Shown: piece after piece, positions 21,894 through 32,641 of the stretch
How the letters are laid out: the number at the start of each line of letters is the position of its first letter
How positions within the stretch are numbered: the first letter of the stretch is position 1
Assembly: GCA_949752735.1 (NCBI GenBank)
Contig: OX457050.1
Coordinates: 39,256,421 to 39,320,420 of the forward strand
Length of the DNA stretch: 64,000 nt
Origin: Lumbricus terrestris
Lineage: Eukaryota; Annelida; Clitellata; Crassiclitellata; Lumbricidae
Direction of reading: 5' to 3'
Program-made: the position numbers and the translations under genes
The notes under the pieces: generated by a model
What the model was told of the DNA's origin: nothing
Databases searched by the model: none
Seen by the model: only the letters and a program-made list of their open reading frames with translations

Positions 21894-22282
21894 TTCGCCG
21901 ACGTTTCGTCAATGGAATTCGTCCACAGACGATTCGTCCAGCGGTGGTTGAGTAAAAACAGATTTATGAAAAGAATTCTTTTAACGTGAAAGTGGGATTA
22001 ATGAAAATATATTTTCCTGAAATAGAAGTGGAATTGATGAAAAAATCTCATAGTTTAAAGAGAAGCTTTGTGGTGAAAAAGTATAGTTTTTAATGGAAAT
22101 TGGATGAAAAAATGTAGTTTTTGCTTAAATAGAGCTGGAATGATGAAACAAAATTCTTTACAAAATGGAAATTAGTTCTAATACATGCTGGAACGATTAA
22201 TTGAACACGTCTAAACGGAAGCTGGATTTATTCAATTTATTTCTTGTGATGAATCGTCCGTTGACAAAACGTCCGCATATGG
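21894..22282. mobile_element. Foldback-type element, 389 bp, 9-bp TSD TATTAATGG
   Basis: Left end has TTCGCCGACGTTTCGTC, ATTCGTCCACAGACGATTCG units; right end has the complement (GATGAATCGTCCGTTGACAAAACGTCC). Interior holds GAAGCTGGATT-type core units. TATTAATGG occurs exactly at 21885-21893 and 22283-22291. Confidence 0.8.
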
Positions 22283-22489
22283 TATTAATGGCACCCCGTC
22301 GTAATAGCCCAGTCAAGGTAAAAGTGCATTTTTAGCGTATTTTATTATTTACATATTTCGTTGATGAAAAAAAGAAGTTACAAACAGACAAAATTGAGTG
22401 ATATTGAAAGCTGGATTGGTGAAAACTTCTTGGTGCAATAGAAGATGAATTGATGAGAAAACACTTGAGAAATGGAAGATGGATTAAGG

Positions 22490-23215
22490 GAATGTAGGAC
22501 ATTTCCCCCCCTGGACATTTCCCCCCCCGGACAATTCCCCCCGGACATTTCCCCCCCCTGGACGTTCCCCCCCCGATTTCGACTAGGACATTCCCCCCCC
22601 GGACATTCCCCCCCTTAAGTCAATCCAGCGTCTATTTCAGATCTAAAAATACCTTCATCCAGCTTCTATTTAACTTGCGTTTTTTTCATCAATCCAGCTT
22701 CTATTTCAGATCTAAAAATACCTTCATCCAGCTTCTATTTAACTTGTGTTTTTCATAAATAAATCGTCTATTTAAGATCAAAAAATACCTTCATCCAGCT
22801 TCTATTTAACTTGCATTTTTTCATCAATCCAGCTTCTATTTCAGATCTAAAAATACCTTCATCCAGCTTCTATTTAGCTTGCATTTTTCATTAATCCAGA
22901 TTCTATTTCAGATCTAAAAATACCTTCATCCAGCTTCTATTTAGCTTGCATTTTTCATTAATCCAGCTTCTATTTCAGATCTAAAAATACCTTCATCCAG
23001 CTTATTTTTCACTTGCATTTTTTCATCAATCCACCTTCTATTTCACATGTAAAAGGTCTTCATCCAGTTTCCATTTCTCAAGCGCTTTTTCATATGTTGA
23101 AGACCATAAAAACAATGGTTTTCGCATACGGGGGGGGGAATGTCCTAGGGTAGGGGGGGGAAACGTCCGGGGGGAATGTCCGGGGGAAATGTCCAGGGGG
23201 AAATGTCCGTTCCCC
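22490..23215. mobile_element. Foldback-type element with GGACATTTCCCCCC termini, copy 1, 9-bp TSD GGATTAAGG
   Basis: Left end: several GGACATTTCCCCCC(C) units; right end: complementary GGGGGAAATGTCC units (23125-23210). Exact 9-bp duplication GGATTAAGG at 22481-22489 and 23216-23224. Interior 22616-23080 is a ~68-bp tandem array of the ATCCAGCTTC core. A GAAGACCATAAAAACAATGG segment precedes the right end, also present in copy 2. Confidence 0.9.
22616..23080. repeat. ATCCAGCTTCTATTT array (about 68-bp dimeric unit)
   Basis: Alternating half-units: ATCCAGCTTCTATTTCAG + ATCTAAAAATACCTTC and ATCCAGCTTCTATTTAACTT + GCATTTTTTCATCA. Confidence 0.9.
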
Positions 23216-23784
23216 GGATTAAGGTATCTAATGGCTGACATAGCAGCTGGATAGACAAAAATAATGCTCGAGAAATGGAAACGGAACTGATGAAAAGATT
23301 GCTGAAATAGAATTCCATTAATTAAATAGAAGCGAGTTGCTGAAAAGATACTTAATTAAATGAGAGCTTGGCTGATGACAAATAATTGTTATTTAAATAG
23401 AATCAGGATTGATGAAATTTTTTTGCTGCAACAGAAGCTGGATTGACGAAAGTGACACGTGCCAAGGTAGAAGTCGGGTTGATGAAAATACCTGCGGAAG
23501 TTAGAAAACGCACCCAAATAATAAAATACGCTATTTATTTTTAGCTAAGCGGTTTCGAATGAAATACGCCAAAATGCACTTTTACCCCGGTCAAAATAGC
23601 CCCGTCAAAACAGCCCCGCCATAATCGCCCAAAGACAAAACAGCCCCGTCAAAATCGCTCAGCGACACAATAGCACCGTCAAAATAACCCTGTCAGAACA
23701 GCCCGGGACTATTTTGTCGGGGACAGACAAAGTCGCGGAACAACACACAGTTTTCGTGAAAAAATAGACCGACGAAATTATCCA

Positions 23785-24210
23785 TCCAGCTTCTATTTGA
23801 TATATAAAATACCTTCATCCCGCTTCCATTTCTTAAGCGTTTTATCATTCATCCAGCTTCTACTTAATATATAAAATACCTTCACCGTGCTTCCATGTCT
23901 TAAGCGTTTTATCATTCATCCAGCTTCTATTTAATACATAAAATACCTTCATCCCGCTTCCATTTCTTAAGCGTTTTATCATTCATCCAGCTTCTACCTA
24001 AGATCTATATAACCTTCATCCAGCTTCCATTTCCTAATCGTTTTATCTTTTTTTACCTTTAGAGATCGAAGCGGGATCAAGGTATTTTATATATTAAATA
24101 GAAGCGGGATCAAGTTAATTTACTAGAGCTCTATTTCAGCCACAAAAAAGCCACCCACCCTCTATTTCAGCAAAAATACCCTCATCCAGCTTCAATTTAT
24201 CTATATACCG
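23785..24210. repeat. ATCCAGCTTC array between GTTTTGTCC-type tracts
   Basis: Units of about 63 bp, TTCATCC[AC]GCTTCCATTTCTTAAGCG. Flanked left by GACTATTTTGTCGG and right by CCATTTTGTCCACTACG (24209-24255), possibly another foldback element with TTTTGTCC ends. Confidence 0.65.
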
Positions 24211-24266
24211 TTTTGTCCATACCATTTTGTCCACTACGATTTTGTCCTAGAACCATTTTTATTTGG

Positions 24267-24983
24267 TTACGCTGGGTTCAGACGAGTCGCTGTACAAAAC
24301 ATTGTAATTATTGATTGAATGAATGAATGAAGGATTGCATGAATGAATGAGATCAGCTTTGGATTCAGCGTGAATTTGTTGGCCGAATTATCCTGGATAC
24401 TGTTCCCTGGAATCTTGACTTTTGACTTATGGCCTTGGCGATGCTCTGGCACGCTCATCCATGGAAGCTCTCCATCTCCCTCTGTTTTCCGCCGCATAGC
24501 CCCCTGTATCGACAGTCCTCCTTTATCATGTCCTCCATCGTTTCTTCGGTCTTCCCCTTCTTCTCTTTCCCTGTTTTTATCCATCGAAGACTATCTTTGG
24601 ATATCTGTCGTTTTCCATCCTGACTATGTGCCCAAAATAGCGCAGTCGTCTGCTCTGTATTCTGCTCACCATGTCGTTCCGGATGTTTAATCTTTTGTAT
24701 ATAACCATTCACCATGTTCCGTATTTTATCTCTTCTTGTAACTCCCTCTATCTTTTGTAAGCAAACCATTTCGAACACCCTCAGCCGTTGTTTCTGGGTC
24801 TCCCTCAGTGTCCAGGTCTCAGAATTGTACAGCAACGCGCTTAAAACCAACGTTTCGTACATCTTGATCTTTGTGCCTCTGCTCATTTCCTTTACGCTCC
24901 ATATTTCCCCAGTGCCTGCCATAGGCCTCTCGCTATTCCAATTCTTCTTTCCAAGTCTTTCTCTGATCCTCCCAGGATACTGA
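24267..24983 (-). pseudogene. LINE reverse-transcriptase C-terminal fragment
   Basis: The minus-strand frame (24455-24922) contains MYETLVLSALLYNSETWTL and VFEMVCLQKIEGVTRRDKIR, a signature of RTE-like elements (LLY.SE.W.L....RL..FEM.CLR.I.GV.RRD.IRN). Downstream the frame decays. A (CATT)n-like tail sits near 24310-24345. Probably the same broad group as 10157-10529. Confidence 0.8.
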
Positions 24984-25014
24984 TGTTTCCCCCAGATAGA
25001 CGAACCTCGAATCT

Positions 25015-25225
25015 AAACCGTATCAAATCAAAGTTTATTGTATTCATTGGTCTTTCACCAACATTGAGCCTTTCCTGTGGTTGGTCCCTCCATTTGGAAT
25101 GACTTTCCCCAGCATTAAGGGCTAAGCTAATGACTCGTATTTTATCTATCTCTCACTGTCTAAAGACATCCCCCAAGTTTTTCATTTTGAGAGTGCCCCT
25201 CAATAGTCATTCTTTGAGAGGCGCT
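25015..25225 (+). pseudogene. Decayed LINE 3' end
   Basis: Translation keeps WNDFP, and the 3' end GAGAGGCGCTACATAAATTAAT matches the shared LINE terminus. Stops are frequent. Confidence 0.6.
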
Positions 25226-25511
25226 ACATAAATTAATAGATGCGAAGTAATTGACTGACCACAATCTTTAAATTGACCAATTTATATTGCTAATTAAAAC
25301 AATATTCAAAACAAATACATTGTATAATATTATATTATCAACTATGATCAGAATTTACCTGGACCTCAACCAATTAAGACAATATTGAAAAACACTGAAG
25401 TGCATTGTACCGTCTTATTTGATGACTAGGTCTATTTGCCTGTTCTACAAAGCAGCATTTTAGCATCTGATTTGCAGATTTCGACAGTACGCTAAATTCA
25501 GACCAAGCAGC
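25226..25511. other. No gene recognised
   Basis: AT-rich; nothing recognised. Confidence 0.4.
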
Positions 25512-25731
25512 ATCATGAAGGTGGATTGATGAACAATAATTTTCAATGAAAAATTGATGAAAAATATTTGCTGACAAAATAGAAGCGGGATTTATTCAAC
25601 AAATTCTTGCCTAAACAGATGCTGGATCGATTAAAAGGATTCTCGGCAAACTAGAAGTTGGATTTATTAAAGATAACAACGCTGCAACGTTAGTTCTTGG
25701 TGTCTTGGTGGTCGGATAAAAAACAAATACC
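25512..25731. mobile_element. Partial copy of the 385-bp MITE
   Basis: Matches the right half of 4494-4878 (GGATTGATGAACAATAATTT through GGTCGGATAAAAAACAAATACC). The left half is absent. Confidence 0.8.
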
Positions 25732-25734
25732 AAT

Positions 25735-26670
25735 GGGTTCCTTGTCTGAAGAACTTGCGACTGTAATCGCATAGTGCAGACTCAACTTTAAGCGAGAACC
25801 ATTAAAATATTCAAACAACAACAATGACAGAGATTTCTGTTGCAGCTTTAACACTAATTATATAAAACGAATGATAAGAAATGGCCAATAATATTGTCAT
25901 CTTACAAAATGTATTTAAACAGAAATCTTACTACCGTCCATTCGTACAAAATGGCGAGCGATAACATAATTATGAGTGCTGTTTTGTAATGGAAACTGGG
26001 TTTAAAAGTATGGTTTTGCCATCTGGTGAATATTATTGTGAGCTAATTTTGTATAACGTATAGTGATCAGCTAATTGTTGAGCGTACGGATAGGCCAGCT
26101 CAAGGTCAGCTAATTGTTGAGTGTACAGACAGACAGGCCAGCTGACTGAGTGGCGGGAAAGTGCCGCGGCGCGTCGTCGCCGGAGAGAGAGAGAGAGAGA
26201 GACAGACAGCGAGAAGGACAGAGAGAGGCAGAGAGAAGGACAGTGCGACCGAAGAGAGAGTGTACGCTGAGAGTGAGATAAGTTGTAGAAGGAGTGCTAG
26301 TCGTGTGTAGAAGACGTTAGAAGAGTAATATAATAAGATGGCGTTTCTGTCGTGCAATTGAATTGTTTGTCGTCGTTGATGCATTGTTGTGTTGTTTGCG
26401 AATGTTGGAAATCGAAGAAGAAAATACAAGAAACTGATCTTTGTTGTAAGTGAATAAGTTTAAGAACTTTAGACACTTATAACCTAGCCATAGCTACCGC
26501 AGTACAGTGAATAGGTTAGGCCTAGGCTGCGCTGCTGAACGAAAGAAGAGACTGGAAAAAGCGTGGGTGATTGTGGAAGACCACAATTATCGTAATCATA
26601 ATATTACATAAAAATCTAAAGCGCTACTCGAAAGTCAAGCACTGGGCGCTTATTAACCAGCGCTGCGTTA
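25735..26670. repeat. Dispersed ATGGCGAGCGATA repeat, split by a solo LTR
   Basis: 25735-26031 and 26591-26670 join into the same order seen at 5368-5600 (ACAAAATGGCGAGCGATAAC ... GCCATCTGGTGAATAT / ATCGTAATCATAATATTA ... AAGCGCTACTCGAAAGTCAAG). Confidence 0.8.
26037..26585 (+). mobile_element. Solo LTR, 549 bp, 5-bp TSD ATTAT
   Basis: Begins TGTGAGCTAATTTTG and ends GTGGAAGACCACA, thus TG...CA. ATTAT is duplicated at 26032-26036 and 26586-26590, and the related repeat at 5500-5520 shows the empty site. Contains a GA-rich microsatellite and a TAATATAATAAGATGGCG segment that could hold a TATA box and a YY1-like ATGGCG. About 90% or more similar to 62482-63070 apart from microsatellite length. 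The 107-codon frame on its opposite strand is not a gene. Confidence 0.88.
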
Positions 26671-27496
26671 CAATATGACGTGAACAATAAATTTAAACAA
26701 TGTAGTTGGTTAATTTGTTCATTGTTCAGTGTTCACGGGTTATTTTAATTTGAACAGTGCCCTAAGTACGAACTAATTCCTATCATCCTCAGTAGGCAAT
26801 TTATTCCAAGTTATGAGTTATAGAGCGAGGACCACAGCAACGCTTAATGACAGGCGGACACAAAATCCACAGGACATAACATGCCTTTGACTCTGTGTAC
26901 CACTCAATTCTCCTGCAGCGTCTCTCCACTTCTTTCGGCTTAGTGGACCAGCCTAGCTCTTGATTGGCTTAAGTCCTTCCTATCTGACAGCTCAAACTGT
27001 GTAGTTCTTGGGTCGTCCAGATCTGCTTCTGTCCCTGCCCCTCTTGGGGTGCCCCAGGGTTCCGTCTTGGGTCCGCTGCTGTATCTTCTCTATACTGCTG
27101 ATATCTGCTCCTTACTATCATCTCAAGGGCTTCTGCACCAGCTATTATTTTGCCGATGATGTGCAAGCCTACATCCATACCTATTCGGCTGATGCGGTGG
27201 CCGCTGTCAGCCAGATGTGTAGGAAAATGGATGTCCTCTCTCTCTCTGGATGGCCTTCAATCGGCTACTCTTAAATGCATCCAAAACACAGTTTATTTGG
27301 TTGGGTGGCCGTAGGCAACTCCAGGGTATTGACCTCTCACAACTTGCTCTGCTCTTTCCTCATATCTCATTTTCCCTCACATTTCGTGATCTGTGTCAAA
27401 CCCTTGATTCTGAACTCACTCTGTCCCAGCAGGTGAACTTGATTGCTCGGAGTGCCTATTACCAGCTTCGTCAGCTTCGGGTGGTCTCCCGCTCGC

Positions 27497-27501
27497 TCTC
27501 C

Positions 27502-27560
<59 letters not shown>
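27497..27560. repeat. (CT)n microsatellite inside the LINE
   Basis: Dinucleotide expansion in the region coding for RSLS. Confidence 0.95.
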
Positions 27561-27561
<1 letters not shown>

Positions 27562-27571
27562 TTCTCTCTCG

Positions 27572-27776
27572 CAGGGCTGTTTTTAAGGAATTTTTAGAAC
27601 TGCACATCGTCTTCTCTTCTTTCTCATCCTCCGTGGTAAATTACTCCCAATCTGAGGGAAATGACCCCTTTTTACTAGCTTTAAGAGCACGGAACGTGAC
27701 GGAAGTGCTTCTACAACTGCACGAATCCATTTAGAACTGCACAGTTTGTGTAGAACTGCACGTTAAAAAAGCACTG
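27572..27776. mobile_element. hAT-type MITE, 205 bp, TSD CTCTCTCG
   Basis: CAGGGCTGTTTTTAAGG ... GTTAAAAAAGCACTG, with CTCTCTCG at 27564-27571 and 27777-27784. Interior TAGAACTGCACA blocks match the related element 38063-38441. The TSD lies in CT-rich DNA, so it is a little less decisive than elsewhere. Confidence 0.75.
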
Positions 27777-28540
27777 CTCTCTCGCTCTCTCTCGCTCCCT
27801 CTCATGACGCGGTCGTCGTCCTTGTCCACGCCTTTGTTAGGCTACAAGTCGAATATTATTGACAACTGTTCTCCTTACTTGCTGGTCTTCCAATTGGGTC
27901 CTGGGGCGACTTGATCGTGTTGTGTATTGCGCTACGCTGCTCGCCTTGTTGGGCGGCTTCCTAAATTTGCTCCTGTCTCTGCCTATATGCGCGATGTGCT
28001 GCACTGGCTGCCAGTGTCCCAGCGGATCTCATACCGCATTGCTGCTGTGGTCTCTCGCTGTGTCCTTGGCTGTGCTCTGTCGTATTTGCGCGATCTTTGC
28101 TGTCCAGTCTCTGACGTTGCAGCGCGTCGTGTACTTCGCTCTTCGGTTAGGGGTGAACTTCTGGTTCCGCGGGCCCCGCTTAGCTATTAAGCAGCGCCGT
28201 GTTTTCTCAGTTGTGGGGCCTACAGTCTGGAACGACCTCCCGGTTACGCTTCGCTCTCTACTTGTGGCCCATCCGGCTGGGTTCTACAAGTCTCTCAAGT
28301 CTTTTTTCTTTGCTCGTGATTGGGCTGGGAGCGCCTCTGAGTAGTTTCTTGAAGGGGCGCTATATAAATGCTATGAATGAATGAATGAATGAATGAATGA
28401 ATGAATGAATGAATGACCGCACGCATAGCAATCGTCTAATCATAATGTCTGTTTAGTCTATTATATAATTCGCGAATATGTTCAGCGATCGCGAATAAGC
28501 TCAAAGTTAGCGAATAAATTAGTCAGCTGCGCAGCTCATA

Positions 28541-28866
28541 CATAGGCGTACGGGAGATTTCAGCAGTTGGGAGGGGGGGGGCGGCGGCAAAGATTGCACT
28601 TCTGCCCGTAAAAATCCTGAAATCTCGTGGAAAATGCAACTTTTTAAAAGAAAAAAATTGACGACTTTTAAAAATCATTTTCCGGTCAGCTTGTTCCAAA
28701 AACAGACGTGCCCGAAATTGCTCGAAAAGTTGATGACTTTTTACCCGAAAATGCCCGAAAAGTTGACCTTTTATTAGTCATTTCCCGGGTCAGCTTGCCC
28801 GAAAAATAGTTTTGCCCAAAATTTCGGGGGCATTTGCTCCCTCTGGACCCCCGCCTCGTACGCCTA
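28541..28866. mobile_element. Inverted-repeat element with TAGGCGTACG ends
   Basis: Left CATAGGCGTACGGGAG, right GCCTCGTACGCCTA, G/C-homopolymer tracts next to each end. Interior has GCCCGAAAA-type short repeats. No coding sequence. Confidence 0.6.
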
Positions 28867-28879
28867 AGGCTGCGCTTGA

Positions 28880-29060
28880 CTTTCGAGTAGCGCTTTAGAA
28901 ATGTCAAGATTACAATAAGCTTTAGAAAATGTTGAATCTCTAATATTCAGTAGATGGCAGGATGATCTGTAGCCAGCTTCCTTTATGGTAAGAACACGCA
29001 GCGCATCTAATATCGCTCGCCATTTTGTGTAGATGGACGGCATTGGACGTTAATGTAAGA
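28880..29060. repeat. Dispersed ATGGCGAGCGATA repeat, inverted
   Basis: CTTTCGAGTAGCGCTTTAG ... ATCGCTCGCCATTTTGTG, the complement of the order at 5368-5600. Confidence 0.7.
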
Positions 29061-30375
29061 TAATTATGCGTTCAATTAGAATTTATTATACAACAACTAG
29101 CTAGTCTTAGAGTGTTTGTCCTTTAGGTTACAATGCAAATTTCTATAATTGCTGGAATTTTTTAGCTTAATAGTTCGATGGTATTCCATCGTTTTAGCGG
29201 AATAAACGATTAGCCAAAGCACGGGGTATAGCGCTGATGGTAATGCATCGTTTTAACGGAATTAATTATTTTTTTAATTTTCGGAAAACGGAATAGCGGA
29301 ATAAATTATACGAAATTTTTTAGCAGTCGCATCATCATTATTTTTCAACATTCCGGCTTCTGCCCAAACGGCAGAATAAGTCCATAATTTGAATTCAAGT
29401 TTAAGGCAGTTTGTGTGCAGGTTTCAGCTTTCCGTTTTAAAGCTTGTTTTCTATTTAAATATTTTAGCATCATGTTTGTCAAGTTTTGGCTGTGCTACTT
29501 TTGAAAATAACAGGTGCCATTAAGATATGGAAGGCACAAGATCTGTAATTCCTGCTCCTGAGTACAGGTGCCTGAGGATCCGGTCAGTTACGCTAACAAT
29601 TTGCTTTTACTGATATATCTGATTTAAAAATTTTAAATAACTCCTGAAACTTTGATCTTCCAACTATTGCTTGTTGGTCAGTTGAATTGGCAGCAAAGGT
29701 CATTCTTATGTCATGAGCAGCAATAAAAAAATATGTTTTCTATTTTGACACATGTCTAATTTTGAGGTTTATTGTTATTTGTAGCAAACATGAAGATAAC
29801 GAACAACATTCTTGTAACAATTAAAAATCCAGTTGTAAGACGAGGTCTACATAACCCAAATCTACACCAAGAACATTAAAGATTTTCTCTCTGTATACAA
29901 CGTTTCCTATAATCTACTTCTTCACCCAATTAGGCAATGTTTTGATTGCCTAAGTATTTCCTTATGGTTCTTAGTCTATGAATCTGAAACGAAAATGTTT
30001 AGGAACTCGCAACCAGGCTGTTGGTGGAAAGCTTCTAATAACATTCTTCGCAGGCAATTCATTTGAATTGCATATTGAAATTGATGCTTATAAATAGCCT
30101 TTCAAATTTCAACTCTATCTCCAATCTAGTGATTGGAAAAATCATCTGCAATAGAAACAATTTTTCCAGAAACTCCAGGTGATCATGTGACTGTTCATTA
30201 AAATACCCAGACTTAAGAAAAGCATTGAAAATACCAACCAGGACAGCAATAGTCTGATGGATAATATGACAACATATTGTACAAGAGACAGGAAATAAAA
30301 GTGCCAAATATATCATTTTAATCAGTGTAGAATCTAACAAAACACACAAGAACTCATCCTGCACAGGAGCCAGCC
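29061..30375. other. Upstream region of ZNF C; no gene recognised
   Basis: Contains inverted-repeat relics with TCGTTTTAGCGGAATAAA (29165-29300). ATG of gene C is preceded by GCACAGGAGCCAGCC; a splice acceptor is possible at the GCACAG. Confidence 0.45.
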
Positions 30376-32641
30376 ATGTCGGCGAAACAGTACTGGTGTG
30401 ATTTATGTAAGAAATCATTTGCTAATCAGTCTTCTTTGACAATTCACATGAGAACCCACATTGGTGATAAACCCTACAGGTGCCAGACGAGTCAGAAGTC
30501 ATTTGCTCAAAATAACGCTGCACAAGCGCACATGAGAACTCATACCGGAGAGAAACCATACACCTGCCAGCTATGTGAGAAAACGTTTGCTCAAGACAAT
30601 CAACTGAAAACGCACATGATAACCCACACTGGTGAAAAACCATACAAGTGTCAGATATGTCATAAATCATTTGCTCGTGGTAATGAGCTGAAAGTACACA
30701 TGAGATCCCATACTGGTGATAAACTGTATAAGTGTCAGATATGTGAAAAGTCATTTCGTCAGCATGGTTATATGAAAATACACATGAGAACTCATACAGG
30801 AGAGAAACCGTATATGTGTCAGCTATGTCAGAAAACGTTTCGTCAAGATTGCGGGCTGAGAACACACATGAGAACCCATACTGGTGAAAAACCATACAAA
30901 TGTAAGTTTTGTAAGAAATCGTTTGCTCAAACATGTGGCTTGGCGGAACATTTGAGAATACATACTGGTGAAAAACCATACCGATGCCAGATATGTCAGA
31001 AATCATATACTGGACAGAGTCAATTTAACGTTCACATGAAAACTCATACTGGTGATAAACCATACAAGTGTCAGATATGTGAACAGTCATTTAGTCAGGC
31101 TGGTTATTTGAAAATACACATGAGAACTCATACGGGAGAGAAACCGTATATGTGTGAGCTATGTCAGAAAACGTTTCGTCAAGATTGCGTACTGAGAACA
31201 CACATGAGAACCCATACTGGTGAAAAACCATACAGGTGTCACATGTGTGAGAAATCATTTGCTTCAAGCAGTCATCTGACTGTGCACATGAGAACCCACA
31301 CTGGTGAAAAACCATACACATGCCAATTATGTAAGAAAACATTTGCACAAGGTAGTCAGCGGCAAATTCACATGAGAACCCATACTGGAGAGAAACCACA
31401 CAAGTGTCAATTTTGTCAGATATCATTTGCTCAAGTGGGTAGCTTGATGACACATTTAAGAATCCATACTGGTGAAAAACCATTTATATGCCAGTTGTGT
31501 AAGAAAACGTTTGAGCACTGTAAGTAGTCAGCTGAAATCTCACAAAAGAACTCATACTGGAGAGAAACCAAGTACTTGCCAGTTTTGTAAGAAATCATTT
31601 ACTCAGACAGGTCACCTGGTTTTGCATATGAGAATTCATACTGGTGAGAAACCATACAGTTGCCTAATGTGTCAGAAATCATTTGCTAGAAATGAGGCTC
31701 TGGAAAAGCACATGAGAACACATACTGGGGAAAAACCATACAAATGCCAGCTGTGTCCGATGCACTTTAGCAATAGTAGTGCTATGCACAAGCACATGAA
31801 AACACATACTGGCGAAAAGCCACACAGTTGTCGTTTCTGTCAAAAATCATTTGCTAGAGGTAGTAGTCTGAAAGTGCACATGCGAATCCATACTGGTGAG
31901 ATGCCATACACATGCCAATTCTGTCAGAAAACATTTATGCAAGGTGGCCATCTGCAAATGCACATGAGAACACATACTGGAGATAAGCCGCATGTCTGTC
32001 AATTTTGTAAGAAATCGTTTAATCATGCAGGTTCCTTGGTGGTACATATGAGAACCCATACAGGTGAAAAACCGTACAGATGCCAGTTATGTCAGAAATC
32101 ATTTACAACAGGCAGTCAACTAAAGATCCATATAAGAACTCATACTGGAGAGAAACCATACATATGCGATGTTTGTAATAAAGGATTCACAAATATTTGA
32201 CATCTTAAGACACACAGAGGAAGTCATGCAACAGAGAAGCAGCTTGCAATCAATGAACATCGTATGGAGAGCATTTCCTTAGCAAAGCAGTTTCAACTCC
32301 ATGCACAGTCAATTCCGAAAATGGGAAGTGAAGTTACTGCTGAAGTATCTGAACATTTCATTACATTTCGCAGTACGGGCTCTATCGATAAACCAAAAGA
32401 ACATTACTCCAAGAAAATATGTCCAGATTCTATTGGAATGGCAGAACTATCGCCGGAGATTGGAGATGGAGAATGTCTGGTTGTAAGCAACCTCAGATCT
32501 ACTGGGGATGCACAAGCGTCTTTGTTGACATCTTTTGGATGTGGTATATGTGACAAATTGCTCGAAACTAAGATAGCATTTATTGAGCATTGTTCTGTTC
32601 ATCGATATTCTCCAGCTGACGACTTAATTTCTGACTTGTGA
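30376..32641 (+). pseudogene. C2H2 zinc-finger gene C (22 fingers, one frameshift, one nonsense codon)
   Basis: Starts at ATG 30376 and would encode about 750 residues. Fingers 1-13 lie in one frame (30376-31515); finger 2 has lost its second Cys (CQTS). In finger 14 a 4-base tandem insertion near 31521 (reading TGTAAGTAGTCAG where paralogs have a simple repeat) shifts the frame and stops it at 31525-31527. Fingers 15-22 continue in the other frame (to 32200). Finger 22 (YICDVCNKGF) contains an in-frame TGA at 32198-32200 where paralogs encode a sense codon. Beyond it the linker and tail stay open to 32641 ([13 protein letters not shown] ... HCSVHRYSPAD). Two lesions in an otherwise well-kept gene suggest recent loss, polymorphism or sequencing error. 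Its array is the largest of the tail-bearing family, equalled only by gene F. Confidence 0.85.

Larger units (their letters stand above)
22292..23730. mobile_element. Inverted-repeat element with GTCAAAATAGCCCC minisatellite ends
   Basis: Left GGTAAAAGTGCATTTTTAGC mirrors right GCCAAAATGCACTTTTACC, each flanked outward by CCCCGTCaaaAtAG-type units (long run at 23586-23725). It encloses the foldback copy 22490-23215. Its own TSD was not identified, so the outer edges are approximate. Confidence 0.6.
26880..28416 (+). pseudogene. CR1/jockey-like LINE, decayed and interrupted
   Basis: Fragments of one reverse transcriptase in shifting frames: FDSVYHSILLQRLSTSFG, GVPQGSVLGPL, FADDVQAYIHTY, LNASKTQFIWLG, then after an insertion LVGRLPKFAPVSAYMRDVLH and VGPTVWNDLPVTLR. 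Ends GAGCGCCTCTGAGTAG ... GGGGCGCTATATAAATG with an (AATG)n tail at 28375-28416. Stops, frameshifts, an expanded (CT)n run and a hAT MITE (27572-27776) disrupt it. Closely related to 14660-15916. Confidence 0.88.

Noticed and set aside
22616..23080. Regular repeat-spacer look of ATCCAG arrays as CRISPR
   Set aside because: Spacers are themselves repeated, and the setting is clearly an animal genome.
26106..26429. 107-codon minus-strand frame, repeated at 62638-62997
   Set aside because: Both lie antisense within LTRs; they are conserved because the LTRs are recent, and the frame includes a microsatellite.
30422..31483. Long minus-strand frames (194 and 130 codons) opposite ZNF C
   Set aside because: Antisense shadows of finger repeats, which lack stops in this frame because of the 84-bp periodicity.
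32198..32200. In-frame TGA in ZNF C as selenocysteine
   Set aside because: Paralogs have ordinary sense codons there, no SECIS-like element was seen, and the gene has a second lesion.
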